Source: Planctomycetia bacterium
GTDB taxonomy: Bacteria; Planctomycetota; Planctomycetia; Pirellulales; Thermoguttaceae
Reading direction: 5' to 3'
Assembly: GCA_030537455.1 (NCBI GenBank)
Contig: JAUNMR010000008.1
Span: 77,667-126,504 of the forward strand
DNA: 48,838 nucleotides
Within the stretch, counting starts at the first letter, position 1. Each line of letters starts with the position of its first letter. Below, one piece after another: positions 1-8,682 of the stretch. The notes under the pieces were generated by a model. It did not search any database. It had not been told where the DNA came from and saw only the letters and a list, made by a program, of their open reading frames with translations. The translations under genes were made by a program, and so were the position numbers.

Positions 1-54
1 ACCTTGGACCCAGCGGTTAACAGCCGCTTGCTCTACCAACTGAGCTATCAGGGC
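1..54 (-). tRNA. tRNA-Asn (GTT), cut by window start
   Basis: The reverse strand reads as a tRNA 5' half: acceptor strand GCCCTGA, D-arm with AGCTCAG, and an anticodon arm AGCGG-CTGTTAA-CCGCT giving anticodon GTT. The 54 bases match positions 91-144 of the next tRNA exactly. The T-arm and 3' acceptor strand lie outside the window. It is the downstream copy of a tandem pair, 17 bases from its neighbour. Confidence 0.93.
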
Positions 55-71
55 AATAATAATTTGTCAAG

Positions 72-144
72 CGCCCCAACAAGGACTCGAACCTTGGACC
101 CAGCGGTTAACAGCCGCTTGCTCTACCAACTGAGCTATCAGGGC
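72..144 (-). tRNA. tRNA-Asn (GTT)
   Basis: A complete 73-nt cloverleaf on the minus strand. The acceptor GCCCTGA pairs with TTGGGGC (two G-U pairs), the anticodon stem AGCGG/CCGCT encloses loop CTGTTAA (anticodon GTT), and the T-arm is CAAGG-TTCGAGT-CCTTG. The discriminator base is G and the 3' CCA is not encoded, so it must be added after transcription. It is tandem with an identical copy that runs off the left edge. Confidence 0.96.
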
Positions 145-336
145 ATTCAAAGATTTTAGTCAATCTTTGTTCTACTAGTGTACCGTCGTCGTCGAATTTG
201 ACAAGTCTATTTCATGAAAAAATTTCTGTTTTTTTCGGCGCGCTATACCGACTCCTAAAAGATTCGGTTCTCTTCGCGCAACGAACGGATAGTAATCGCT
301 CGTTACAATTCTTTTAATTACAAGGTTTGCAATGGC

Positions 337-1272
337 TTAATGCTTTTGCGCCCAGTCGCTCGGGAAACTTTTGCCATAGGTCTTCCAGCGATTATGTAGC
401 CACCAGTACTGATCTGGAGCGAGACGAATCTGTTCTTCAAGTCGGGTAACGTGCCACTGTGTGATCTGCTGAATGGATTGCACGTCCTCGGGCAATTCCC
501 TGGGGTCGAGGGAATCGACCAGACGCATAGTAAAGGACAGGGGCTGGTCGTTGCGTCGAGTGGCATAACAAACGAAAATCGGCGCGTCGTACTCCACGCT
601 CAGTAGCGCCATCGCCTTATAGGCGGAGGCGGGACGATTGAAGAATTTTACCCAAGCGCCCTTACGCCCGGCGGACTGGTCGGCTAAAAACGCCATGACG
701 CCGTTGCTGCGCAGAACGGACAGAATATCTTCGTAACCCGTGTTTTTATCGATGATATACTGACCGGTCTGTCCGCGAAAGTCGCTCACGAAATCATTGA
801 GATACCCGTTATCGAGCTCGCGCGCCACGGAAAACGTCGGGTAGCCGAGCAGTCCCAAGAGGAACCCGCCGAGTTCGAAGTTGCCAAAGTGCGCGGTAAT
901 GAGAATAATCGGACGATCCGCCTGTAGCGCCTTAAAGAGCGCGCGACCATTTTCGATCATGACATGACGATGCCAATTGAGCACATGTAATTGCCGTGGC
1001 GCCAACGCCGCTTCACTCGCGAGCAGAAACAGATGTCGCCACATTCCGCGCGAGATCAAATTGCGCTCGTGCTCGCTCTTCTCCGGAAAGGCAAAACGTA
1101 AGTTCGTATCGGTCAGTTTGCGCCTGACACGTAACACGTCGTTAAAGACAAACGCCAAAATCTCCGACCCGCGCTCGCATTGACTCAGCGACAAAGACTG
1201 TACGACGCATATTGCTATACGCACGATCAAATAGACGATGTAATCAATTGCCTTGTGTATTTGTTTACGCAT
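337..1272 (-). CDS. LpxL/HtrB-like lysophospholipid acyltransferase
   Basis: A 311-aa protein of the LpxL/HtrB lipid A late-acyltransferase family, which transfers acyl chains onto lipid A precursors at the inner face of the cytoplasmic membrane. An N-terminal hydrophobic stretch (about residues 10-28) fits membrane anchoring. The family's HX4(D/E) catalytic motif is present as HFGNFE (about residues 128-133). It is followed by the conserved region with GYPTFSVARELDN, FLADQSAGRKG and the FF-RPA segment. The length matches the family. The ATG at 1272 is preferred; a TTG at 1296 in the same frame would add eight residues, but its GGAAG sits too close to act as a normal ribosome binding site. 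No other lipid A gene is nearby, so the exact acyl donor and position are unknown. Confidence 0.82.
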   Translation of the reverse strand: MRKQIHKAIDYIVYLIVRIAICVVQSLSLSQCERGSEILAFVFNDVLRVRRKLTDTNLRFAFPEKSEHERNLISRGMWRHLFLLASEAALAPRQLHVLNWHRHVMIENGRALFKALQADRPIILITAHFGNFELGGFLLGLLGYPTFSVARELDNGYLNDFVSDFRGQTGQYIIDKNTGYEDILSVLRSNGVMAFLADQSAGRKGAWVKFFNRPASAYKAMALLSVEYDAPIFVCYATRRNDQPLSFTMRLVDSLDPRELPEDVQSIQQITQWHVTRLEEQIRLAPDQYWWLHNRWKTYGKSFPSDWAQKH

Positions 1273-1505
1273 CTTGGAAACCGAGTCATAAAACAACTTC
1301 CGCCATACCGGCTACGCTTCGCCAGGAATATACGGAAGTCAATGCAACTCGTTAAAGTTAACCTATTTTATGGGTTTAATCAAGAGATCATGCAATACGA
1401 CGCCTGGCGGGGCGCTGGGAGACAGTTCTGTTATTCACAAGGGCACCGTATTTGCCTGTATATCACTGAAGCTTGACAAGTATATAGTCGTCAAACGCTG
1501 TTATA

Positions 1506-2513
1506 TTATTCTCTTAGTTCTTTCTCATTCACAAGGTAAACATTTCCACGTGCTCTTGTAATAGCAACATAAAGCTTATTGCGAGTCTGCGGGCGTAGCT
1601 CTGACAACTTTCCTTTATGATATGCACTAGCTGTGCTTTTGTTCAAATAGACACACACATCATTGTGATGATCTTCACCTTTGCTTTCCCCCCAGTTGTA
1701 ATGATTGTCACCAAAACACGCTCCCTCTTTATAATGGAGCTTGACTATACTGCAATCGCCAGCAATCTGTCGTATTCTTACCGGATCGGAAATCAGTAAA
1801 ACGGTTGAATCATCCGCAGAGCGATTTGAATGTATTTCTATTCCGAGGTTCTCAGTTATAAACTGACAGACCGTGGGGGTACATCTCCAGCTATTGACCA
1901 TAGATATGCAATCGCATTGAAACCCCTTGTCTTTAAAGCGTTTCTCATATTTGCTCTTATCATCAAATAGATTGCGGTTGACATTTCCATCGCGGCTTGT
2001 GTCATACGTGTGCTGATAAAAATCTCCGACGTAAAGATGATCCACGTCTGTTTCCATTAGCTTTTCCAGGAAGTCAAAATCTCTGCCTGCTATGTCCTGA
2101 ACCTCATCCACGATAAACTCATCAAAGTACTTGACAATACGATTTTGAATGTCTTCAATTACATTTTTAAATTCCAGGAGCAGTGAGAGTCCATTGCTAA
2201 ATAGAAACCTGCTTTCGTTCATGTAAAATCGAATGTCATTATCCCGAGCACGCGTCATCGGCGGTTTCTTGTAAATGATCCCCTTCGCCCTAACATCGTC
2301 AGCCAGAAAAGGACTATAGCAGAAGCGGTAAAGAAACTGGAAATAACGCAACAGCACTATATTATCAGGGCAAATCCCGCCAAACTTATCTCTTATTTTG
2401 CTCAGCAGAGTCTCATAATTGGCGATTGTGTGTGTTATGATCAAAGTCTGGCGGCATTCCTCTTCGTTCCGTCCGCTCCCTAGCCAGTCGTTCGGCTTTC
2501 TGCTTATCCTCAC
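1506..2513 (-). pseudogene. 5'-truncated UvrD-like SF1 helicase remnant
   Basis: The open frame encodes about 335 residues resembling the C-terminal two thirds of a small superfamily 1 (UvrD/Rep) helicase. Visible parts are a segment resembling helicase motif Ia (LIITHTIANYET), a Walker B/motif II-like segment (EFIVDEVQDI), a motif III-like GDFYQHTYD, a motif IV/arginine region (NSWRCTPTV) and the C-terminal motif VI-like LYVAITRARGNVYLV. The Walker A loop (GAGKT type) that should lie 25-40 residues before LIITHT is absent, and no reading frame upstream supplies it. The frame can only start at a GTG (2513) without a convincing ribosome binding site. Codon use is visibly more AT-rich than in the neighbours. 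I read it as the decayed end of an acquired helicase, perhaps from a defence or mobile locus. Sequencing error at the 5' end is a less likely alternative. Confidence 0.7.
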
Positions 2514-2538
2514 GATCGACGTCTTTCTCGGCTGTCAT
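2413..2538 (-). other. Short charged ORF overlapping the helicase 5' junction
   Basis: A 41-codon frame starts at ATG 2538 with AAGGAA about 11 bases upstream. It encodes a very charged peptide (MTAEKDVDRED..., then a KAERLARERTERR-like segment) and stops at 2413. It is in a different frame from the helicase remnant and overlaps it. It may be the start of another gene whose continuation was replaced at about 2440 by the helicase-derived DNA, or it may be chance. No family is recognised. Confidence 0.25.
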
Positions 2539-2686
2539 TGTCTTTCAAATTCCTTGACGCCCTTTCAAGTGGACGACCTAACGTTTGAAGTTTATTTTTC
2601 CCTCTCTGTACAAGGCGCTCAGAAGCAAACAAGCGCCGTCAACGCCGTCACAAGCACACACGCGCCAACTGCAATCCAGGCATACG

Positions 2687-2715
2687 AAAAGAGGTCAGTC
2701 ACACAGACTGACCTC
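2687..2715 (-). terminator. Intrinsic terminator of ssrA
   Basis: On the minus strand GAGGTCAGTC-TGTGT-GACTGACCTC forms a perfect 10-bp hairpin followed by TTTT. It lies about 64 bases past the tmRNA 3' end and is oriented to stop ssrA transcription. Confidence 0.75.
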
Positions 2716-2778
2716 AATTTCATTAGCTCTTATGAACCCGTTTCTGATGTGAAACGCATTCGAAGCGTCGGATACAAG

Positions 2779-3138
2779 TGGAGGCGGCGGGAATTGAACC
2801 CGCGTCCCGCGACGTCTCTACGAGAACGTCTACGCGTGTAGTCGATTCTTTAAGTTTTAGTCCCATTGACCCCTTATCGACGACGGTTTCGCAAGGACGA
2901 TTCGAAAGCTTGATTTAATCCCACGCGTGTTCGACGCGACGCGGAACGATCCGAATTTAACGGCCGAATATTTCGTCTCTTCGGCTAAGACTCATATTCG
3001 GGGCTGCCTGTTCTTAGGCGGCCATAGCCATTTGGTTATTGGCAATTGAAATTTATAATCGGCTTTTAACGAGGCCCACCGATCAACCTCGACGCGCAAT
3101 CCTCGCTTTGCCCGCCCGGTCGAATCCAGTTCGCCCCC
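2779..3138 (-). ncRNA. ssrA: tmRNA (one-piece)
   Basis: Transfer-messenger RNA, which rescues stalled ribosomes by acting first as an alanyl-tRNA and then as a template for a degradation tag. The minus strand begins GGGGGCGAACTGGATTCGAC and ends with the T-arm GCGGGTTCAATTCCCGC and acceptor strand GCCTCC plus discriminator A. The 5' GGGGGC pairs with the 3' GCCTCC. The 3' CCA is not encoded. The gene is 360 nt, normal for a one-piece tmRNA and with no sign of the permuted two-piece form. A near-perfect promoter lies upstream and a terminator downstream. SmpB is not in this window. Confidence 0.95.
3014..3043 (-). other. tmRNA proteolysis-tag reading frame
   Basis: Within the tmRNA, the codons GCC AAT AAC CAA ATG GCT ATG GCC GCC TAA encode A-N-N-Q-M-A-M-A-A and a stop. 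The Ala resume codon, the A-N start and the AA end match the general tag pattern. Leu of the common ALAA ending is replaced by Met (AMAA). An in-frame TAA lies four codons upstream, so the frame cannot start earlier. Confidence 0.8.
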
Positions 3139-3159
3139 GACGCTGACAAAACTGGACGT

Positions 3160-3187
3160 ATTATAACAACCGCCCAAGCGTCCGCAA
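3160..3187 (-). promoter_or_regulatory. ssrA promoter
   Basis: The minus strand has TTGCGG, a 16-base spacer and a perfect TATAAT. The -10 box ends 21 bases before the mature tmRNA 5' end, which leaves room for a short leader removed by RNase P. Confidence 0.7.
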
Positions 3188-3251
3188 GTAAAAATCGCCG
3201 TGAAAGGTCTATTTTTCCAAATTTTTCTCATTGCGCCCCACGCTGGCGTCG

Positions 3252-4559
3252 TTACAGTTTCCCCAGACTTCGAGCCAGTTCATAGGCTTGTAGTAGATGC
3301 AAAATACCGCAACTGGTGAGTTTCCAATAGTCTGGGGTAGTCAACGCCGTTTTGAGAACCTCCAGCGACTCGGCGTCCAAAGAGTCCTTCTGCGGATTCA
3401 GCGCAATTGTCAGCGCTAGTTCGCCACATTCTCGAGGCGCATACCAGCACGCGCGATATTCCCCGGTAAGACCGCCCACAACACGCCATGGCGGCGCTAG
3501 AACCGTTAGGTCTCGCGTCTTTAAAGCGTTCAACGCTCTATGCTGACGCGCCTTCGCTAAATCTGCCACATAGTCCAACGTCTGGGAAAGGCTCTCGCGC
3601 AGTTCCACGTCTGGCTCCAATCGGTAGAGAATCGCCAGTGACTCTTGCATTTGCAAGAGCGCGTAAGCGGGCATACGTCCAGACAGCGCCGTGTTCTCGC
3701 GGATATGCGCCGACTGCGCCACGGTTGCATCGGCAAGCTCGCGCCAGCGCGCCCAATATTCTTTTTCACGCGCCTGGTCGCCCTGACGCTTTGCCACGTC
3801 GTAGGCGACGGCATAGATCATCGTCAGGCGCGCCGCCTCATGATCCTCAACCTCCTTCATGCGGCAGATCCCATTGCGACAGCGCGAACCGTCGGCGCAT
3901 AAGAAGTCGTAATCGTTTTCTGGTATGACGTTGCGCGTCATGCGGTCGGCTATGGCGTATAAAATATCAGCGGCGCGTGCGCGAGATTGTACGTCCGACA
4001 GTTCCGAAACGCTATATTCCCACACCGCCCCAGACAAGTGCGTCACCTGGTCGCGCGAGGAGTTTATATAACACTTACCCGGCGCCTTGGGACTAACGCC
4101 GCGCGCCACGAACCCAGGCGAGCCCGAAACCGTCGTTAAAAGTTCTAGACCTGAGAAAACGTCTTGCGCCTGGCTCTTGATCGTCGCAAGTTCCGACGCG
4201 CTAGCGCCCAGACGCTTTTCATTTCCGTATCGCAAGATCAGCGCCTCTAACGCCACGCCGCCGGAAATAGCACAATCCTCCATCGCTGTGCCATAACCGT
4301 AAACGTTCGGTGAAAGCGTCTCCACCTCATTCTGTGTCGGAAGATGGTCGAGCGTTTTGCCCGGTTCCAGCGACTGGAGAAAATCATAGAACAGTCGCGT
4401 CTGAGGGGAATAGAAATGCGCCCACGTTGCGTCCCAGGCGCCCGTCATCTGTTTGTCTAACTCGGTTTGACCAAAGCAAATACGCGCGGTTAGGCATAGA
4501 AGGAACAATGACAAGACGATTGCGCTATACTTGTGTCTTGAATTGCTTGCGATTCTCAT
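3252..4559 (-). CDS. Unknown secreted helical protein
   Basis: A 435-aa protein whose family I do not recognise. The ATG at 4559 is chosen because GGGAG lies about 11 bases upstream and the resulting N-terminus is a clear signal peptide (basic start, then the hydrophobic core IVLSLFLLCLTARICFG, with cleavage probably near G-Q). A longer frame from 4619 has no such support. The mature protein is rich in alternating helical segments with several aromatic/acidic pairs (for example near WDATWAHFYSP and EYRACWYAPRECGE). This would fit an alpha/alpha toroid of the kind found in secreted glycan-active enzymes, but that is inference only. Six Cys residues in the mature part could form disulfides. It is followed upstream by a GH106-like gene on the same strand, so a shared role in glycan use is plausible. 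Confidence 0.7.
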   Translation of the reverse strand: MRIASNSRHKYSAIVLSLFLLCLTARICFGQTELDKQMTGAWDATWAHFYSPQTRLFYDFLQSLEPGKTLDHLPTQNEVETLSPNVYGYGTAMEDCAISGGVALEALILRYGNEKRLGASASELATIKSQAQDVFSGLELLTTVSGSPGFVARGVSPKAPGKCYINSSRDQVTHLSGAVWEYSVSELSDVQSRARAADILYAIADRMTRNVIPENDYDFLCADGSRCRNGICRMKEVEDHEAARLTMIYAVAYDVAKRQGDQAREKEYWARWRELADATVAQSAHIRENTALSGRMPAYALLQMQESLAILYRLEPDVELRESLSQTLDYVADLAKARQHRALNALKTRDLTVLAPPWRVVGGLTGEYRACWYAPRECGELALTIALNPQKDSLDAESLEVLKTALTTPDYWKLTSCGILHLLQAYELARSLGKL

Positions 4560-4711
4560 GGGTGCGCTATCTCCCGTATCGTACAATAATACCACGAGAG
4601 GAGCAGTTCTGTGACTCATTATGCCCAGACGCTCGTCTCGGGGGGGTTGACGGCAAATTAATCGAATAACGTCGCCAACGCGTTGTTTCGATTGTGAAAT
4701 CGGCGTTTACT

Positions 4712-6793
4712 TCAACGTTGCAGTTGTGGACTCACAAAGATCAGCGTCTGTCGTCCTTTCATTTTGACGTGAATAACGCCGTCTTTAGCGGGTAAATCCG
4801 TCATCGCGCCCGATTCGGGGTCGAGTTGAATCCAATTCGCTGCGTCGAACTTCTGGTCGGAGGGAATACCCGTGAGCGTCATATCGGTTTCATACTCTTC
4901 TGGAACAACGTTTACAACCACAAAGACCAATCTACCGTCGCGTTCAAAAGCGCCTTCAACAAAACTGGGATAGCTCGGCGTTGGGGTCAGGCGCGGACCG
5001 GTCACGTCTGCAAAGGCGCGCGCCACGTCTTCCCAGAGTTGGAGCGGTTCCTCTGAAGACGTCCAATATTCTTTGAAATCCGGATCCACCCAATCGTACT
5101 GAATCTTCTGTGACCCGGCGGGAAAAATTACAGCGGAAAAGAGTCCCTGAATACGCGCCGCTTCCTCTGGGTCAGTAGGCGTCTTAGTCAAATTCGCGAG
5201 GGTTGAACGATCGGCGAGACAGAAGGACGTTTGCACGCGAGACAGTCCTGCGCCAATGATATTAAAAGACTCCACAATTTCACGCACGCGCTGCGATTGA
5301 TTATTTACCCCGATCTTATCCGCGACAGGTCGGAATTCCTCTTGTAATTCTTCAATTGGGTAATAGAGTAAGACCTTACGAACAGGTTGCGCGTCCATGA
5401 GCGTTGCGTTCAAACGCCCGACATATTCGCAATAAGCGGCGTGAGTCTTCTCGTTGCGGTAGTCCGCGCCGTCGACGCGGTAGTAGAGCATGTAATCGGT
5501 GGCGCCGCTGGCCGATTGCCATCCGGCGGTCGCCTGCATGAGTTCGAGCGTCGCGGGCTTACGTTCGCCGGCAACCAGTTGGGAGAAGTCGCTAATCTCG
5601 GTCATCATACGTCGCTGACCGGTCAAAATAGCGGCGGTCAAGGGAAACGCGGCAGCAGCCCAATTTCCATAATAATAGGCGATCGGGTCGGAGTTGAGCA
5701 TGTCCATACCGGGGATATCAAAGCGCTTTAACACCTCAAGTTTATTGCCGTCAAGCGGTACTTGCATGAGGATATTTTCCTCATAGAGCGTATGCCCCGA
5801 CGCCACCGGTCCGTTTGGCGTCTCATGACAGAAATCCTGGATCTGTGCGTAATAACGCTGGCAATCTAACTGCCCCAAGAGTGTCCAGAATTGCCTGCGC
5901 GCCTTACGATCTTCGGGCGAGTCGCCGGCAAAGAGGGACGGCAAGGCGTCTTCCAGGGATTCGTTGTACTTTTCGAAATATCGCTCTGGCAGGTCGTCGC
6001 ACCATGAGACGACCGGTAGCATTTTCTTCTCGGGGTCGATCGGGTCGACGTAAGGCACGCGCGAGCGAATATCTTCCTCTTGAATCACGCCGAGGTTCGC
6101 CGCCATCATAGCGGGCTCGTCGGTAAAGAAAGCTTCCACCTTTTGATATAAGTCGCCAAGCTCCTCACGATAGCGTCGGTGTGTCACGTCAATAAAACGC
6201 TGTGTCGCCGCGGGATTCAAGGGGTTGGGATAACGTCGTGCTTTAAAGACGTTATTACTGGAGTGGGTAAATTCATAGCAATCGCGCACATAATACGGCG
6301 GGTCATGTTCCGGATCGTACGCCAGCTCCAAAGCGCCCAGCTCCGGGTGACCTTCCAAGACCACGCCGCCCGCGCCCAGACTCGGATAGCCGTCCTCGTC
6401 GTAGATCCACACGCGCATCTGCGCGTCCACGATATTTTGAACGCCCTTAACGAACCGCGCCCAATTCTCCGCGGAGCGAATATATTCCGCCCCGCCGACA
6501 TTGACGACCAGCCCGCCAAGACCGCATTCGTCACGGTAGTACTCGACTGTCTTCGGATTGCTCATATCGGAGCCGTGAACTATCTGTAGCGGTCGATAGA
6601 CGCGCGGAGGAGTCTGGAAATCACGTAGCCACTCCTGTGAAAGAAAGGGCGCGCCCGACGCTTCCAGACGCACGACGCCATCGCGCGTCTTATCGGCGTC
6701 CACGTCCGACGCAGACTCCTGAGCAAACGCGCTACTGGTCAGGAAGAACAGAGAGACTAACGTGTGTAAATATAAGCGATATCTTGAATTCAT
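4712..6793 (-). CDS. Secreted GH106-like glycoside hydrolase
   Basis: A 693-aa exported protein. The N-terminus has a signal peptide (YLHTLVSLFFLTSSAFA, cleaved before QES). The catalytic region resembles the (beta/alpha)8 barrel of GH106 alpha-L-rhamnosidase-related proteins: an early LGGLVVNVGGAEY strand, then VWIYDEDGYPS, and later FFTDEPAMM with acidic residues at strand ends. The last 100 residues form a beta-rich end without the jelly-roll (GH2-type) sugar-binding module present in the larger relative at 39511-42384. It is shorter than typical GH106 enzymes (about 900-1100 aa). Substrate is unknown; an uncharacterised subfamily is likely. It lies 73 bases downstream of the AMMECR1-MEMO1 gene on the same strand. 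Confidence 0.65.
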   Translation of the reverse strand: MNSRYRLYLHTLVSLFFLTSSAFAQESASDVDADKTRDGVVRLEASGAPFLSQEWLRDFQTPPRVYRPLQIVHGSDMSNPKTVEYYRDECGLGGLVVNVGGAEYIRSAENWARFVKGVQNIVDAQMRVWIYDEDGYPSLGAGGVVLEGHPELGALELAYDPEHDPPYYVRDCYEFTHSSNNVFKARRYPNPLNPAATQRFIDVTHRRYREELGDLYQKVEAFFTDEPAMMAANLGVIQEEDIRSRVPYVDPIDPEKKMLPVVSWCDDLPERYFEKYNESLEDALPSLFAGDSPEDRKARRQFWTLLGQLDCQRYYAQIQDFCHETPNGPVASGHTLYEENILMQVPLDGNKLEVLKRFDIPGMDMLNSDPIAYYYGNWAAAAFPLTAAILTGQRRMMTEISDFSQLVAGERKPATLELMQATAGWQSASGATDYMLYYRVDGADYRNEKTHAAYCEYVGRLNATLMDAQPVRKVLLYYPIEELQEEFRPVADKIGVNNQSQRVREIVESFNIIGAGLSRVQTSFCLADRSTLANLTKTPTDPEEAARIQGLFSAVIFPAGSQKIQYDWVDPDFKEYWTSSEEPLQLWEDVARAFADVTGPRLTPTPSYPSFVEGAFERDGRLVFVVVNVVPEEYETDMTLTGIPSDQKFDAANWIQLDPESGAMTDLPAKDGVIHVKMKGRQTLIFVSPQLQR

Positions 6794-6866
6794 CTTAACC
6801 TCAAAGTCGCGTCGAACGCCACAGTCGCCACGACGACGCTACACGTTTATTAACGTCTATATAGTA

Positions 6867-8483
6867 TCAACGCAAAAGATACCCGGCATAACCGACAACG
6901 CGTTCGAAATCGCCGCTGGTTGCGCCGCTCGTGGCGTAACCGACCCGTAGCGCACGGTTTAATTCGCCACGCATGCGTAACGCGCAGATTACCGCATAAG
7001 CCGGTAAGACGCCGCACATACTCGCTTGATTGTCACGAACCGTCCTCAGAAATAAGTCAGGGTCGAGCGTCTCGAGCGCGTCGGTCACCTTGCGATCAAT
7101 TGCACGCGTCGATTCTTCACTGGCGTAGTGATTCATATCGCTAGAAATGACCAAAAGCGGACGTTTACGTCCCTGCTCGATCCAATCGGTCAAAGCGTCG
7201 GCGAGTTTCTGGGAGATCTGCAGGAGTTCCTCGCGCGAGGCGTAGCCAACCAGCGCGCCGACAACCTTTGCGTTAGGGAAATATCGAGCGAGCATGGGGA
7301 TCTGAACCTCTATCGAATGTTCGGAACGATGAGCGAGACGATCCTCCACAAATTCGGGAATATGGCGCTTCATGCACTCAAGCCACTGTAAATCGTTCGG
7401 AACCTGACCGGCGCTATAGTTCCAGTTTTCATCGGGCATTAGCGCGAAATTAGCTCCCTCTCGTCGATGCTTCGGCGCAAAGACGACAACTGTTTCCGGC
7501 TCGGCAATGTGGCGATAGGTCAGCGACGCCAACGCGCCGGAATAGATCCATCCGGCGTGAGGAACCAGTGCGGCGTAATATTCCTCGCGTTTACCGTTAA
7601 AGGGTTCGCTCTGCTCAAAGGACGCTAGCATAGCGTCCTGTTCACGCGCGGAACTGGGATAAAACATGCCCGCAACTGCGCAGGGACGTTCCGACTTGCG
7701 TGAGGAAGTCTCGCTGTTACGACGGTTAGAAAAAAGAGAGCTTATCGGCGCTTGCCACTGAAACAGTGAGGGCGAAATCGAATAACTTGTTTGGCTTTGG
7801 GCGGTCGCGTCGACGTCATGTGAACGTTTCTGCTCTTCTAAGACCTTCGACAACAACGGATTGCGACTTGCGTTGTAGACAAACGGCTTCTTATAGCTCA
7901 CCCCGGCAAAAGAGAAAAGCTGGACGTCGTCGGCGCGCCAGGCGTCACGGGAAAGACCGGCTTTATCGCAAATGCCTGCAAGGTAATCGTCGAGATCCCA
8001 CCCTGCCTCCACCGGCACGCTCGGCAGAAGCAGACCGCGCCGACCGCGTCCGACGATTTGAAGACCGTCGCGACCAATAACAATCGACTCGCGCCGCGCC
8101 GCGCCACGTCCGGCGACCGGCTGAAGATTTTGTAGCGCCCAAACTTCCATGTCGAGCTCGTAAAATTCGCGCGACGAGATGGGAGGAAATCGCGGATCTT
8201 CACGCGCCGCGCTCACCGACGCGTGCGCCAACGCGACGCCGAGGTCGACGTTTTCGCTCACATAGCCCATACAGGAACGCAAACGACCGTGCCATTTAAA
8301 GCTCACAAAGGCGCCGAGAACCTTGCGCCGACCCAAATCGCCCAGGTCGTCCCCAGACGCCTGACCGTTTACCACAACGGAGGTTACGCGATCGCGCGCC
8401 CAATAGAAAAGGCGCGCCATAACTTCTTCGGAATACTCCTGACGCCAGGCGTCTGCGTCTTGGGACTGTGATTTACTGACCAT
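6867..8483 (-). CDS. AMMECR1-MEMO1 fusion protein (AmmeMemoRadiSam system A+B)
   Basis: A 538-aa fusion of the two small partners of the AmmeMemoRadiSam system. Residues about 15-210 are an AMMECR1 domain, with LRSCMG (68-73) at the family's conserved LRGCIG site. Residues about 266-538 are a MEMO1-like domain with VPHAGWIYSG (307-316), SSDMNHY (447-453) and MCG (489-491). These hold the His/Asp/Cys residues placed in the MEMO1 metal-binding pocket. A Ser/Arg-rich linker (about 215-265) joins the two. The ATG has TAGGAGA 6 bases upstream. The expected radical-SAM partner is not in this window. The conserved physiological role of the system is unknown; oxidoreductase-like metal chemistry is inferred from MEMO1. 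Confidence 0.9.
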   Translation of the reverse strand: MVSKSQSQDADAWRQEYSEEVMARLFYWARDRVTSVVVNGQASGDDLGDLGRRKVLGAFVSFKWHGRLRSCMGYVSENVDLGVALAHASVSAAREDPRFPPISSREFYELDMEVWALQNLQPVAGRGAARRESIVIGRDGLQIVGRGRRGLLLPSVPVEAGWDLDDYLAGICDKAGLSRDAWRADDVQLFSFAGVSYKKPFVYNASRNPLLSKVLEEQKRSHDVDATAQSQTSYSISPSLFQWQAPISSLFSNRRNSETSSRKSERPCAVAGMFYPSSAREQDAMLASFEQSEPFNGKREEYYAALVPHAGWIYSGALASLTYRHIAEPETVVVFAPKHRREGANFALMPDENWNYSAGQVPNDLQWLECMKRHIPEFVEDRLAHRSEHSIEVQIPMLARYFPNAKVVGALVGYASREELLQISQKLADALTDWIEQGRKRPLLVISSDMNHYASEESTRAIDRKVTDALETLDPDLFLRTVRDNQASMCGVLPAYAVICALRMRGELNRALRVGYATSGATSGDFERVVGYAGYLLR

Positions 8484-8682
8484 ATTAACTCTCCTAAATC
8501 ACTCGACGCGCCGCAAGAAGTCACGCTAAGACGGCGCCGTCGCTGGCAAACATATCTCTTAGAATATAACGCAGGCAACCGCGTCCTTCAATAATACAAG
8601 AAGTACGACTGACAGAACCCAAGAAAAACCAAGTCAACACACGGCGATTATCAGCGGCGCCAACAGACGCGATGAAGAAAGG

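Noticed and set aside
1180..1561. Plus-strand frames of 60-100 codons opposite lpxL and the helicase remnant
   Set aside because: They look like shadows of the minus-strand genes and show no motif or ribosome binding site.
2779..2800. att site duplication of the ssrA 3' end
   Set aside because: I looked for a second copy of the tmRNA 3' end sequence around the helicase remnant (1300-2780) and found none, so integration at ssrA is not shown directly.
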